A stretch of 64,000 bases of DNA from Posidonia oceanica. Its lineage: Eukaryota; Streptophyta; Magnoliopsida; Alismatales; Posidoniaceae. The notes below the pieces were generated by a model, which was not told the DNA's origin, did not search any database, and worked only from the letters and a program-made list of their open reading frames with translations. Shown one piece after another: positions 37,165 through 47,477 of this stretch. The DNA lies in contig JAZBRS010000039.1 in assembly GCA_037176725.1 (NCBI GenBank), forward strand, positions 22,232,001 through 22,296,000, in the 5' to 3' direction. The first letter of the stretch is position 1. Each line of letters begins with the position of its first letter. The position numbers and the translations under genes were made by a program.

Positions 37165-38100
37165 ACATAGGGCTTGTCCTTGACTGAGGAAACAAGCAGG
37201 GCAGATCCTCGCACAAGGAAACAGGCAAAGACTTCGTGCACATGGAGCTGAGCAAAGGCTTGTACTCGCATAAGGAAGCAAGTGAGGCAGATCCTTGCAC
37301 GAGGATGCAGGCAGAGGGACTCCGTGCACCAAACAGAGTCACCAAAGGGGCTTGTCCTCGCATGAAAAAGCAAGCGGGGCGGGCTCCGTACGGACGGAGC
37401 CAAGCAAAGGCTTGTCCTCACACGAGGAAAGAAGCGGGCCTGATCCTCACATGAGGAAATAGGCGGGGGACTCCATGCAGACGGAGTCAAGGAGAGGCTT
37501 GTCCTCACATGAGGAAACAGGCAGGGGACTCCGTATACCCCAAATGGAGTCACCAAGGGGAGCTTGTCCTCGACTAATGAAACAAGCGGGGTTGATCCTC
37601 GCACGAGGAAATAGGCAGGGGACTCCATTCGCACCAACGAAGTCACCAAAGGGGGCTTGTCCTCGGCCGAGGAAACAAGCAGGCCTAACCTCGCACGAGG
37701 AAACAGGCAAGGGACTCTGTTCGCACTAAACGGAGTCGCCAGAGGCTTGTCCTTGCACGAGGAAGCAAGCGAGGGACTCTATTCGCACTAAACGGAGTTG
37801 CCAAAGGGGGCTTGTCCTCGCATGAGGAAACAAGCGGGGTTGATCCTCGCACGAGGAAATAGACAAAGGGCTCCGTTCACATGGTGCCGGGGCGCGCAAA
37901 GGCTTGTCCTCGGTTGAGGAACAAGCAGGCCTGATCCTCGCATGAGGAAACAGGCAAGGACTCCATTTGCACGAAGCTGCGTAAAGGCTTGTCCTCGCAT
38001 GAGGAAGCAAGCGAGCCTAACCTCACATGAGGAAACAGGCAAGGAACTCCGTTTGCTCGGAGTCAAGCAAAGGCTTGTCCTCGATTGAGGAACCAAGCGC
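37165..38100. repeat. Array of about 12 palindromic hairpin units
   Basis: Units of roughly 60-95 bp each contain 'gcttgtcctcg' then 2-4 bases then 'gaggaaacaagc', which is self-complementary. A second, weaker palindrome 'gatcctcgcacgaggaaac' and a 'ggactccgt...acggagtc' palindrome follow in most units. Copies begin near 37168, 37258, 37349, 37408, 37497, 37563, 37655, 37743, 37808, 37901, 37985 and 38070. The many ORFs read through the array on both strands are by-products of it. Confidence 0.88.
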
Positions 38101-38194
38101 GTGAGACCCCAGCCAGTCACATGGAGCAGAAGAGATTGGCTAGTAAACACATGGACTTGCTGATGAAAAGGAGAGGAGGAGCGATACCACAGGG

Positions 38195-38265
38195 CAACAA
38201 AAAAGATGCCCCTGGTATCAGGAATGATACCAGGGGACAGTCGAAGTGCCCTTGGCATCGAAAAG
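38195..38265. repeat. Motif 'gatgcccctggtatcagg' with inverted partner
   Basis: 'gatgcccctggtatcagg' is followed by 'gataccaggggacag' and 'gtgcccttggcatcg'. The same arrangement recurs at 62285-62345 and 62575-62635 in the internal region of the next element, so it belongs to the 3' untranslated region of this family. 38270-38736 holds nothing recognisable. Confidence 0.75.
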
Positions 38266-38736
38266 TGGAAGATGCAGACAAAACTGACGTGTTTGCCAAA
38301 CGAGTAGTTAGGGGTACTAGCCCAGAGGATGATCTAGGCGAAGGCGCACTGCAGCTTTGCTTGCTTTGACGGCGTGGGTATGTAGAGATTCTGGCATGCA
38401 GATTGATTGCAGGGGGGCTTTCCTACAGCTCCCTTGTGCTAAGAGTTCTGGTTGTGCTCCTAGCTCTCTGAAGTGCTTGATGTGTCTCCTACAGCATCCT
38501 GGTAGGAACAAATATGCATAAGGCTAGGCATGCAACATAATCAGATGGCGTGAAACTTCTTTGTATTGATTAAATGCTGGTTACATGCCTGTGCCAGGCC
38601 AAAAGATATAGCATGATTCAAAAATTGAACAAGCAAGCAACTATACAAACGCCGTAGTTGATTCGGGCTTTCTATGATCTACTGGAGTCGAGGAATAGGG
38701 GGTACCAGGTGGGATCTCGTTAATGGGCCAAAGTCC

Positions 38737-39792
38737 CTACACCTCAGTCACATACTTGGGGGTGCACCCTGAGCCTTTTGCAGCTACGATGTCTGTCGAC
38801 TGCAATCCATGCTGCATCAGGTCAGCTAGCTCTACTGTAGCGACTGCTAAATTGAGTGGATAGGGCTGAAGGAGCCTAGGTGCTGTGCTATCAACAAAGG
38901 CGCCCTGTTGGAAGTCGACTTGCCGCATGACTCGAATAGGGTGGTACTCCACACCCTTAGTGAATCCTGGTAGCACCACTAATTGCATGTCGCGGGCACT
39001 AAAGAAGACAGTAAATGGTTCAGCAGCTGATGAGATGATATGCCAGGTTACTGCATCAACGGTTAGCTTAGACAGCTTCTCATATTCTTCTTGGACGCTC
39101 TTGATAGTCCTGGCATGGCCGCTGCTGCAGTATGTTTCAAAAGCATGCCTCTGGGGGCGCAGAACATCCATTTCTAGGTGTCCGGCCAGCCAAATCTATA
39201 TGAATGCCCCGCAGCTGTAGAAGTGGCGGCAGCTGTGTGAGACGTAGTCCAGTCTGCAGTAGGTTTCTGCTAAGACAACTGGTGCTAGGTCAATCTATTG
39301 GGTCACCACAATGAGTACGATCTTAGCGACCTTAATTGCGACTATCATCCAACTGTGGCTGAAGATTAGCTCGCTTAGGAAGCGGGTGACAAATCCCCGG
39401 AGCCACAGCTCATCTCCCAGCTCGGCACGCTTGTTGGCAGCTTCGTCAAAGTATTCTAGGCAGAGCATGGGTGCAGGCCCGTTGGTGCAAACTAATCTTT
39501 GCTGGCAGTCGACTGTGGAGAGTCCAGTCAGCTGGCTCAGAGCTGCGGCATAGCCGTCATGCCTCATGAACACAGATGGTCTCATGATATTAGAGAAGCT
39601 GCAGATCCAGCGCACTTCCTCCAGCGTGGGCGTTAGCTCTGTTCTCCCGAAGCGGAAGACATGGGGCGCTGGTTTCCAGAATCTTGCTGTAGCGCAAAGG
39701 AGATGTCGTCTCACCTCCACATCTGTAGCCCTCAGAAGCTTGGATGGCATGCCTTTGGTGAGCTTGCCAATTCACTCTCGCAGGGTCTCGGA
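38737..39792 (-). pseudogene. Extra ORF downstream of integrase, plant-mobile-domain-like
   Basis: Two open pieces in one frame (39295-39750 and 38737-39171) join through stops; one at FI*IWLAGHL is TAG where Gln is expected, and REx-IGKLTKG upstream has TGA where Trp is expected. The features RFWKPAPHVFRFGRTELTP, PTLEEV, Y..ETYCRLD and IWLAGHLEM resemble the plant mobile domain / DUF7745 family. That family occurs in host proteins and as an additional ORF in some Tat retrotransposons. Its role is unknown. It lies on the same strand as gag-pol, between integrase and the 3' LTR. The assignment rests on recalled family features. Confidence 0.65.
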
Positions 39793-41063
39793 GCAATGCA
39801 TCAGGGTAACTAGAGTGGGGAAACCCATTGCGCAAGAGGGAGAATGCAGGCAGCTGGAGTAGAATCTTTAGGTACCTGCGATCTAGGGTGTGGTTTATCA
39901 TATCATATAGGCATGTAACCACTGGCTGATAAAGGGGGCAAATTTCAATGCTAGTAAAGCAGTTCAAAATGTTCAGTAGCTAGCATTCAAAATGCAGAGA
40001 CTAAGCATATTCAAACAATGGGGATTCTGCCTGCGCAGGAAATGGCTGGAAGGGGCTCCAGACCACCGTAGCTTGAAGGAGGTCGATGCGTGCTCGATAG
40101 ATGTACTGTCTCAGTGCTGAGCCAAGTATTGCAGAGCGGAATGATGAAAGAAGAGGAATGATTGGTGATGTGGATGTATGCATGATTCATGATTGATAAG
40201 CATAGCCCTCAGCATATGGAGTGCTTAGCGCCTATTGTAGAGGAAGTGAGTGGTCCCTTACTCACTGGACTCTACTCAAACTCCTAACTTGTTGGTGGCA
40301 CTCCAGAAAGGGTGATGGCGGTGCTTGGGTGGTGGTTTAGTGAGGACAGGCTCCTTGCTAAACTCTCAAGGACCTACACCTACTCATTTCATTTTCTTGT
40401 TTCTTTTGCTCCCTCTTAAGCATGCAGGTTTCCCCTATCCCTGACTTGGAGGTAATGGACACCTGGTTTGAAGCTGGGGGAGTTGCTTGCTAGACAGGGG
40501 TGGCTAGACCCTGTGGGATTTGTAGATTTCCCAAGCACGAACTTCGACTCCTCTCCAAGGTAAGCAGGATGGAGGGGGGTATGCTGCACACCTCTATCTC
40601 AAGGGTCGACTTCTGTCTTCACCTTCTATTTGCTTTCTTTTCTTTTACGCCCATGCTTAGACATATATTCTTTTATAGCTCATGCTCTCGCTCGCACCCC
40701 AGCATTTTATCTCCCTCGGGAGGTGTAAGTCCTAGGGGGTTTGGGTATTTCACATGTTCTCACTAAGTGGTGGCTCTCTCACTAGCTAGGACATCTAAGT
40801 AGTGTCAGGTGAGGTAGGGTAGACTCCTTCCAGGGCAAGCAAGCACTTTCGATTTCCTCATCGGGCCTATTGCAATGCATGATTTTTTTGATTAATTTTT
40901 TTCTTTGAATGATGTCTGCTTGAAAAGGGAGAAATGCATGGAGATGTACAAAGGTGAAAATGCAAGGGGCAGGACAGGGGAGAGATGCATGAAGATGTAC
41001 AAAGGGGACGAAAATGCAAAGGGGCAGGATAGGGGTGAAAGGATTTGCAAAGCGAGAGTCGAA
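39793..41063 (-). other. Spacer between integrase and the extra ORF
   Basis: Mostly non-coding. 40430-40560 is the reverse complement of 32690-32815 in the plus-strand copy. It contains a short tandem duplication near 40925-41040. Open pieces at 39590-39967 and 40500-40766 have no recognisable domain. Confidence 0.55.
40925..41040. repeat. Tandem duplication, about 55 bp
   Basis: Two copies of 'gagatgcatg(g/a)agatgtac' plus 'aaagg...aaaatgcaaggggcagga' follow each other. Confidence 0.75.
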
Positions 41064-41906
41064 CTACTGATAGTACTTCTTGAGGTAACACGAGTTGACC
41101 GGCTCCGACTGCCCAACCTGGTCCATGTCCTCAAGAACTACTACACCACCAAAGAATGTTTGCTTGACCACAAAGGGGATGCGCCAGTTGGGTCGGAATT
41201 TGCCTCGACCATCTAGTAGGTGAATGGCTCATAGGATGAGATCCCCTGGCTGGATGCTTCTATGCTGAACTTTCTTCAGATATGCTCTGGCCATCCGCTT
41301 CTGGTAACAACGAGCATTGTGCAAAGCTTGCAATCTACGCTCGTCAATCAGGTTTAGCTGGACGCAGTGGTCTTCGATCCATTCTACCTCTTCCAGCTTA
41401 GCTTCTCGTAGGATCCGCAGAGAGGGGATCTCTATTTTGACGGGCAGCACCGCCTCCATGCCATACGCTAGTGAGTACAGGGTGGCTCCTGTCGAGGTCT
41501 AGACTAATGTTCTGTACATCCAGAGTGCGTACAGAAGCTTGTCATGCCAGTCCTTGTGGGTTTTTGCCATCTTCTTCATGATTTTCACAATGCTTTTGTT
41601 GGCAGACTCCACTACTCCGTTCATCTACGGTCGATAGGCCGAGGACCTGTGATGCTTGATCAGGAGGTTCTGCAAGTACTCCTTGATCCTCTTGGCAATC
41701 AAGTTCGAGCCGTTATCAAAGATGGTAGTATGCGGGACCCTGTACCGGGCGACAATGTTGTTTCTGATAAATTTCTCTGTTGCCATGGTTGTGATAGCCT
41801 TGTAGGAGGTAGCTTCCACCCACTTAGTGAAGTAGTCGATCGCCACCAGAATGAAGCAATGACCATTGGAAGCAGCTGGGTGTATAGCGTCGATGACATC
41901 AATCCC
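41064..41906 (-). pseudogene. Tat integrase catalytic core and C-terminus
   Basis: Integrase inserts the element cDNA into the chromosome. The D,D,E residues can be seen: AIDYFTKWVEA (first Asp), TIFDNGSNLI (second Asp) and VVESANKSI (Glu). The C-terminal part ends in DLILWAIHLLDGRGKFRPNW and YLKKYYQ with a TAG stop at 41064. It continues the frame of 41907-43037. In-frame stops stand at PFST*GIDVI (TAG for the expected Trp), YRP*MNG (TAG for the expected Gln) and LV*TSTG. The catalytic residues survive; the frame does not. Confidence 0.9.
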
Positions 41907-43037
41907 CTAGGTGGAGAAGGGCCATGGCGATGACATGTTATGCAGCTGCTGTAGGGGAGCGCAAATAAAGTTACCATGCACTTGGTAGTTATGGCACTTA
42001 CGCACAAACCAGCAGCAATCTGCCTCTATGGTTGACCAGAAGTAGCCTTGAAGCATGATCTTCTTGGCCAGCAGCACGCCGTTCATATGAGGGCCACAAG
42101 TCCCTACATGTACTTGAAGCATCAGTGTTTCAACCTCTGTCTTGCTCAAGCAGCATAGGAGCATCTGATTGTATGATCTTTGGTATAACTGCCCTGCTCC
42201 TAACACATACTTTGACGCCAGACGTGCCAAAGTTCTTCTATCTGCTGCGGAGGTGCCAAGCAGGATGCTGCCAGACTCTAGGAAGACCTTAATGTCATGG
42301 TACCATGGCTGCTCTTCTGCTGGATTTGCCTCCTCTATGCTCATGCAATGCGTAGGCTGCTCCATGTGGGTAACTGATACATGCACTGCACAATCTTCAA
42401 GTATGCTGAGCCAGGATGCCAAGGTTGCCAATGCATTTGCATATGCATTCCTTGCCCTATTCATGTACGAGAAGCAGATGCTTGTAAATTCGTCTATCAG
42501 CTTCAGCAGATGTTCGTGATATGGCACAAGCTTTGGCTCCTTTGTTTTCCAATTGCCATTCACATGGGAGATCACTAGCATGGCATCGCCATGCACATGT
42601 AGCTTCTGCGCCTCGTGCTCGAGCGCGACCTTCAATCCTAGGATGCACACCTCATATTTTGCTTCATTGTTGGTGCATTTGAAGGTCAGCTTCCTCATAA
42701 AAGGAATCATCTGTCCCTGCAGCATTGTCAGCACTACGCCAATGCCTCGACCTTTTTTATTGACAGCACCATCAAAGTACTGCTGCCACTGCTCATGGTC
42801 TTCAGGGTCCTTCTCACCAAAGTCCTCCATTGCAAAAAGGATGTCCTCGTCAGGGAACTGTGTCTGGAGAGGTTGATACTCAGGCAAGGGAAAGTCAGCA
42901 AGATGATCTACCATGGCTTGACCCCTCATGGATCTCTGCATGACAAAGGTGATGTCGTACTGAGACAATAGCACCTGCCACTTAACACATCTGCCCAACA
43001 TGGCTGGCTTCTGGAAGAGGAAAGTTAATGGGGTCAT
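41907..43037 (-). pseudogene. Second (archaeal-type) RNase H and integrase zinc domain
   Basis: This open piece of 376 codons starts in the tail of the first RNase H (TPLTFLFQKPAMLGR). The second RNase H shows YFDGAVN, CTNNEAKYEV, VHGDAMLVIS and RARNAYANALATLAS; in the last motif the usual Asp of ADALA is Asn. The integrase zinc domain follows: VHVGTCGPHMNG then VRKCHNYQVHG, where the fourth ligand Cys is Tyr. This extra RNase H defines the Tat group and probably degrades RNA in addition to the RT-linked RNase H. Frame phase differs from the RT piece; the switch lies at about 43040-43055. Confidence 0.92.
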
Positions 43038-43407
43038 GCCGGCGTAGAAGATGAATTGGGTATGCTATCATGTAGTGCCTGAGTTTCTGCGCGGCCCAGG
43101 CAAGACATAAGTAGGTCTACTCTATTATGCTATACCTAGCTTCACAATCATTGAATTTCTTACTCAGGTAATAGATGGCACACTCCTTTCTACCTGATTC
43201 ATCATGCTGGCCCAAGACGGCGTCCATGGAATGCTGCATGGTAGAATGGTAGAGAAGCAAAGGTCTCCTTGGCGTGGGAGGAACCAAAACAGGAGGCTTG
43301 ATCAGTAGCTGGTTGATTTTGTCAATGGCAGCCTGGCACTCCTCGCTTCAGTTGATATGTGCATTCTTCCTCAGGAGCTTGAAAATTGGTTCGCAGATAG
43401 GCGTGAG
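43038..43407 (-). pseudogene. Tat RNase H linked to RT, stop-ridden
   Basis: Read in the RT frame: LTPICEPIFKLLRKNAHIN, then TGA where Trp is expected before SEECQAA, PPTPRRPLLLYHS, KECAIYYLSKKFNDCEARYS, a TAG, and LCLAWAAQKLRHYM. This is the connection and RNase H segment normally fused behind RT. It is ended by a frameshift just before 43037. Confidence 0.85.
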
Positions 43408-44871
43408 CTACTCGATGAACCGATTGATGTATTGCAAACGCCCCAGCAGGCTTCCGACTTCTTTCTCAGTCTTGGGGGCTAGCATGTCCATGATGGCTTT
43501 GGCCTTGCTCGGGTCCACTTCAATCCCCCTCTGGCTGACGATGTAGCCCAGGAGCTTGCCAGATGATACCCCGAATACACATTTGCTGGGGTTGAGGCGC
43601 AACTTATACTTCCTCAAGCGATCGAAGAGCTTCTTCAGACAGGCGAGGTGATCCTCGAGCTCTTTGGAGTTGGCAATCATGTCATCCACGTAAACCTCAA
43701 ATTCTTGATGCATGAGGTCATGGAATAGTGCTGTCATTACCCTCTGATAGGTTGTGCTAGCGTTCTTCAGCCCAAATGTCATAACTTGGTAGCAGAAGAC
43801 TCCCCAAGGGGTGATAAAGGATGTTTTCTCCATGTCTTCTTCTGCCATTCTAATCTGGTTATAATCGGAGAAGCTGTCCATAAAAGAGAGCATTTTGTGC
43901 CCTATAGTGTTGTCGACTAAGATGTCAATGTGCAGTAGTGGGAAATCGTCCTTGGGACTCGCCTTGTTCAGTTCCCTATAGTCGATGCACATCCAGACTC
44001 GGCTGTCTTTCTTGGGCACTGGCACAACATTTGCAAGCCATTCAGGGTATAGGACGACCTTCAGAAAACTAACATTGTACTGCTTCATGATCTCCTCTTT
44101 GATCATGAGCAGCCACTGCGGTCGCCATCTTCTTAGCTTCTGCTTTACTGGCTTGGTGTCTGGATTCATGGGTAGGTTGTGCGCTACTATTTCGACGTCG
44201 AGGCCGACCATGTCGTCATAGCTCCAAGCGAAGACATCTGCATACTCTTTCAAGAATGCAATGAATTCTGCTCTAGCCTGGGACGACAGATGTGCACTGA
44301 TACAGACCTCTCTAGCTTCTTCGACTGCACTGATGTTGACAACCTCCGTCTCCTCTTCGACATGGAGGTTGGGGCCTTCTGAATCGTCGTCATGGGGTCG
44401 GAACTCAGGCGATGCTTCATCATTCTCATCTTCGCCTGTATCATCCTCCTTTCCGTATGTAATGAGTTCTAAGAGGATCTCCTTCTCAGAGGTGGGGTCT
44501 GTGATATTGAAGGAGTGTATATGTTCCGCTTCTTGGCCCTGGTGACGCTTCAGGATGGTCACACTCACCCAAGTGTTTCTATATCCTCGGTGCGCAACCT
44601 TTGTCCTGGCAGTCTCCTCTGCCTGCTCTGCTACTGCTGCCACTGCTAGTGCTACTACTATCTGTACTGTGGTCTGTGCTACTACCTGTGTTACTGCTGA
44701 CTGTGCTGTTCCTGCTTGTACGGCTGCTGACGGTGCTGGTGCTGCTTGTGTAGGTGCTTGCTGTGCTGGTGCTGATTGTGCGGGTGCTTGTTGTGCTGTT
44801 GGTGCTAATGCTTGCTGTGCTACTGGTGCTAAAGCTTGCTGTGTTGCTGGTGCTGATGCTTGCTGTGCCAC
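43408..44871 (-). pseudogene. Tat reverse transcriptase with Ala/Gln-rich N-terminal linker
   Basis: The 487-codon open piece starts in a low-complexity AQQA-type linker (residues 1-65), passes an acidic region (about 130-180) and then the RT: VKQKLRRWRPQW, VPVPKKDSRVWMCIDYRELN, FMDSFSDYNQIRM, MTFGLKNASTTYQRVM, VYVDDMIANSK, and LRLNPSKCVFGVSSGKLLGY. The catalytic YVDD is intact. The 'FMDxFSxYN' segment has Ser for the usual Gly at two places. The Met at 44871 is simply the first in the open piece; the real polyprotein continues upstream. A TAG stop lies at the end of ...YINRFIE. Confidence 0.93.
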
Positions 44872-45110
44872 TGGTGCTGGTGCTTGCTGTGCCGCTGGTG
44901 CTGGTGCAGGTGCTTGCTGTGCTACTGGTGTTGATGCTTGTTGTGCTGCTGGTGCTGGTGCTTGCTATGCTACTGGTGTTGATGCTTGCTATGCTACTGG
45001 TGCTGATGCTTGCTGTGCTGCTAGTGCTTGCTGTGCTACTAGTGCTGATGCTGCTGATTGCTGTGCTGCTGGTGCTGATGCTGGTGCTATTTCGTCCTCT
45101 GCATTTTCTA
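44740..45110. repeat. Ala/Gln-encoding tandem repeat, about 27-30 bp units
   Basis: On + the unit is 'gctggtgctgatgcttgctgtgct' in variants; on the coding (minus) strand it gives AQQAxAP repeats. All three + frames stay open here (up to 194 codons), which is a composition effect. Confidence 0.88.
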
Positions 45111-46427
45111 ATGTGCTTGCGGGAAATATGTCGGGCTAGCGACTGATCTGTGTACTACCGCTTGCTGTGCTGCTTGAGTGGGGCATACACTGCACAAACC
45201 ATCTAGACCCGCCCCCCGGCTGCAGAGTGATTAGCTCATCTGGTCTAGTGGGTGCTGCTGCTGCTGGATCTTCTTCTAGGACCATGATAGAGGCATGGTC
45301 TTTCTGCAGGGAGGGATCCATGGCTACAGCTTTCACTTTCCTCACTGCCTAATACTCTGCGATGTCCTCTGCCAGCAACATCAGTTGTTCTTGAAACAGT
45401 TGCTCCAAGTCCCCCATCATAAAGTCAACCTGAGCCTCTACAGCTGCTCCCCCTCCTCATCCGAGGGTGAGTCGACGTAGTAGGCGACGGTGGCTTCTAG
45501 CTCTAGCCCGACCGCTGGATGTACTACTGCCTGGGGTGCTTGCTCTGCTGCTGCTAGCGGGTAGGCTGTCAAGGTAACTGCTGCAACTGGAGGGGAGGCG
45601 GAAGTGCTCCTCCGGAGGGCCAATAGCTGAACGGTTGTGTTGGGGGACAAAGCGCCGGTGCCCATGGGTGACGATGGTTGTCTCTCTAGAGATGCGGTGG
45701 GGACCCTCCTCAAAGCTCAATCTGCTGAAGCTGATGGCTGTATGCCTGATGGAGCCGCCTAGCTTGCTTGTGGTACTGTTAATGAAGCGGGCCGAGTCAT
45801 GCTGCCATCTGATCCGACTGACTGCACCGTCGGAAATGATGACCCCTGTGCTAGTGTGGCTACGGCCACAAGCGGACTGCTGGACGGTGCCTGAGGACGT
45901 GCTCCTGACTTTGGAGTTGCTGTTGTGGCTGTCAGTGATGCTGGTGAAACTGCAGAAAGAGGAGAGACTGCCAATCCTACCATAGGGCCTGCTAATTCTA
46001 CTACTGCATCAGTAGGGAGGAAGGCCAGGCAAACTAACCGAGATGCAGCTGGGTTGAGCTGATCCTCACTACTGGTTGGGGCTGCTTCAATTGTGCCAAA
46101 CTGCTCCTCATCCGAGTAGTAGTCCTCAATGCAGACCCACTCTTCCATCGGCAGCGAAGAGCTCTAGCACGACACTTGCTGCGGTGGGGCTTGACTGCTG
46201 CTTGAACCAAGGGTACCTGCATTGGTAAAGTTAGTGAGGTCTCGAGGGATGGGCATCCTCCAATTCTTTGGCTGCGTGCGTCTGTCTTCACTAGACTACG
46301 GGTCATATTCGAGACCCTCAGAGTCTCTTCACTCCTCTACCCTGATTAGCTCAGCAATTCCCTGGCCGTATCGATCGAGCAGCGTTCCCTTAACGTAGCC
46401 CTACCTGTGACAGATGTTTTCAACCAT
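44872..46427 (-). pseudogene. Linker between protease and RT, broken
   Basis: Open pieces at 45759-46148 (WVCIEDYYSDEEQFGT) and 45438-45713 are in the same frame as the protease. They are Ala/Pro/Ser/Thr-rich with small acidic patches 'YYSDEEQ' and 'YYVDSPSDEEGEQL'. No domain was recognised. The frame must change before the RT piece. Confidence 0.6.
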
Positions 46428-47477
46428 CTAGATGGGGTTGCTGTGAACGGCCAAGGAGTTGACACGCTCAAGATCAGGAATAAAGTTAACCGGCTCGGAC
46501 CGGTTAACGCGGTATAAAGCATTTGAAAGCTCAGGGTCAAAGGGGACAGTCTGTGAAGCGACAGGAGAAACTACCTTGTTCCGCTCCTTCTCAGAGTTTT
46601 CCGCCATGACAACGATGACATCGTCACCCTGACAGAACTTGATCATGCGATGGAGGGTCAAGTGGATGACTTGATGCTTGTGCAGCCAAGGGTGCCCAAG
46701 CAGAAGATTGAAATTGGGCTCCAAGTCAACAATGTAGAATTCTACATCGATTACGACCGAGCCAATGGTGAGAGGAATAATCAGAATCCCTAGAGAGTCA
46801 TGGTGGGTGTTATGAAAAGCTGTCATTCCCTTTATAGCTGGAGTGATATCCTCAACTTTGAATCCGAGCCTGGTTGCTGTATGCAAGGGACAGACGTTAA
46901 GGCCTGAACCTTTATCAATCAGCGAAAGGTGAATGCGGAAGTTTTTAAATTGTACCGTGACAAACAGGGGTTGGTTGTGATTAATCCCCGTCGGAGGCAA
47001 CTTATCGCTCGTGAAAGAGATGACCTGGGGCTCTGCGATCACGCCTACCATGCTTTCCAAGGCTGCAGGCTCAATGGTTTGGGACACATGGGTGGCTTGG
47101 AACACGCAGTGGAAAGCCTCACGGTGTTCAGAGGATGTGTGTATGAGGTCCCAAATGGAAATGTTTGCCCTAACCTTCTTAAGCTGGGAGGTAATGTCAG
47201 CCTTTGGTTGGCACTTTTTGGTGGTAGGAGTGGCTTTGGTGGCAGGCTCTACTGCGGTAGGTACAGGGGGTTGGCCTGATGGTGGAGGTGCTGCGGGTTG
47301 GCTTGCTGGTGGAGGCATAATTGGGACTGGACGGCTAGGCCTAAACACCGATGCTGTAGGCTTGTAGACCCTCCCCGATCGCATGACTTCCGCACATGTT
47401 TCCAAGGCGTAGTTATAGGGCACGTGATGGGTGACCTTGGTTAGGTCAATAACCACGGGAGCATGTGCTTCGAGCAC
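46428..47477 (-). pseudogene. Tat aspartic protease region
   Basis: 349 open codons. After a Pro/Ala-rich stretch comes ISIWDLIHTSSEHREAF, then the retropepsin: LSLIDKGSGLNVCPLHTATRLG and later FNLLLGHPWLHKHQVI. The active-site triplet D-T/S-G reads D-K-G (AAA codon), which should abolish catalysis. The protease would cleave the gag-pol polyprotein. The piece is in one frame with gag to its right. Confidence 0.87.

Noticed and set aside
37165..38100. CRISPR-like array
   Set aside because: Repeats are palindromic but variable, spacers are also repeats, and the setting is a plant retrotransposon.
36927..38258. Several long ORFs on both strands
   Set aside because: They read through the palindromic array; periodic and domain-free.
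44555..45139. 194-codon plus-strand ORF rich in Ala/Cys
   Set aside because: Antisense shadow of the Ala/Gln linker repeat of the Tat polyprotein.
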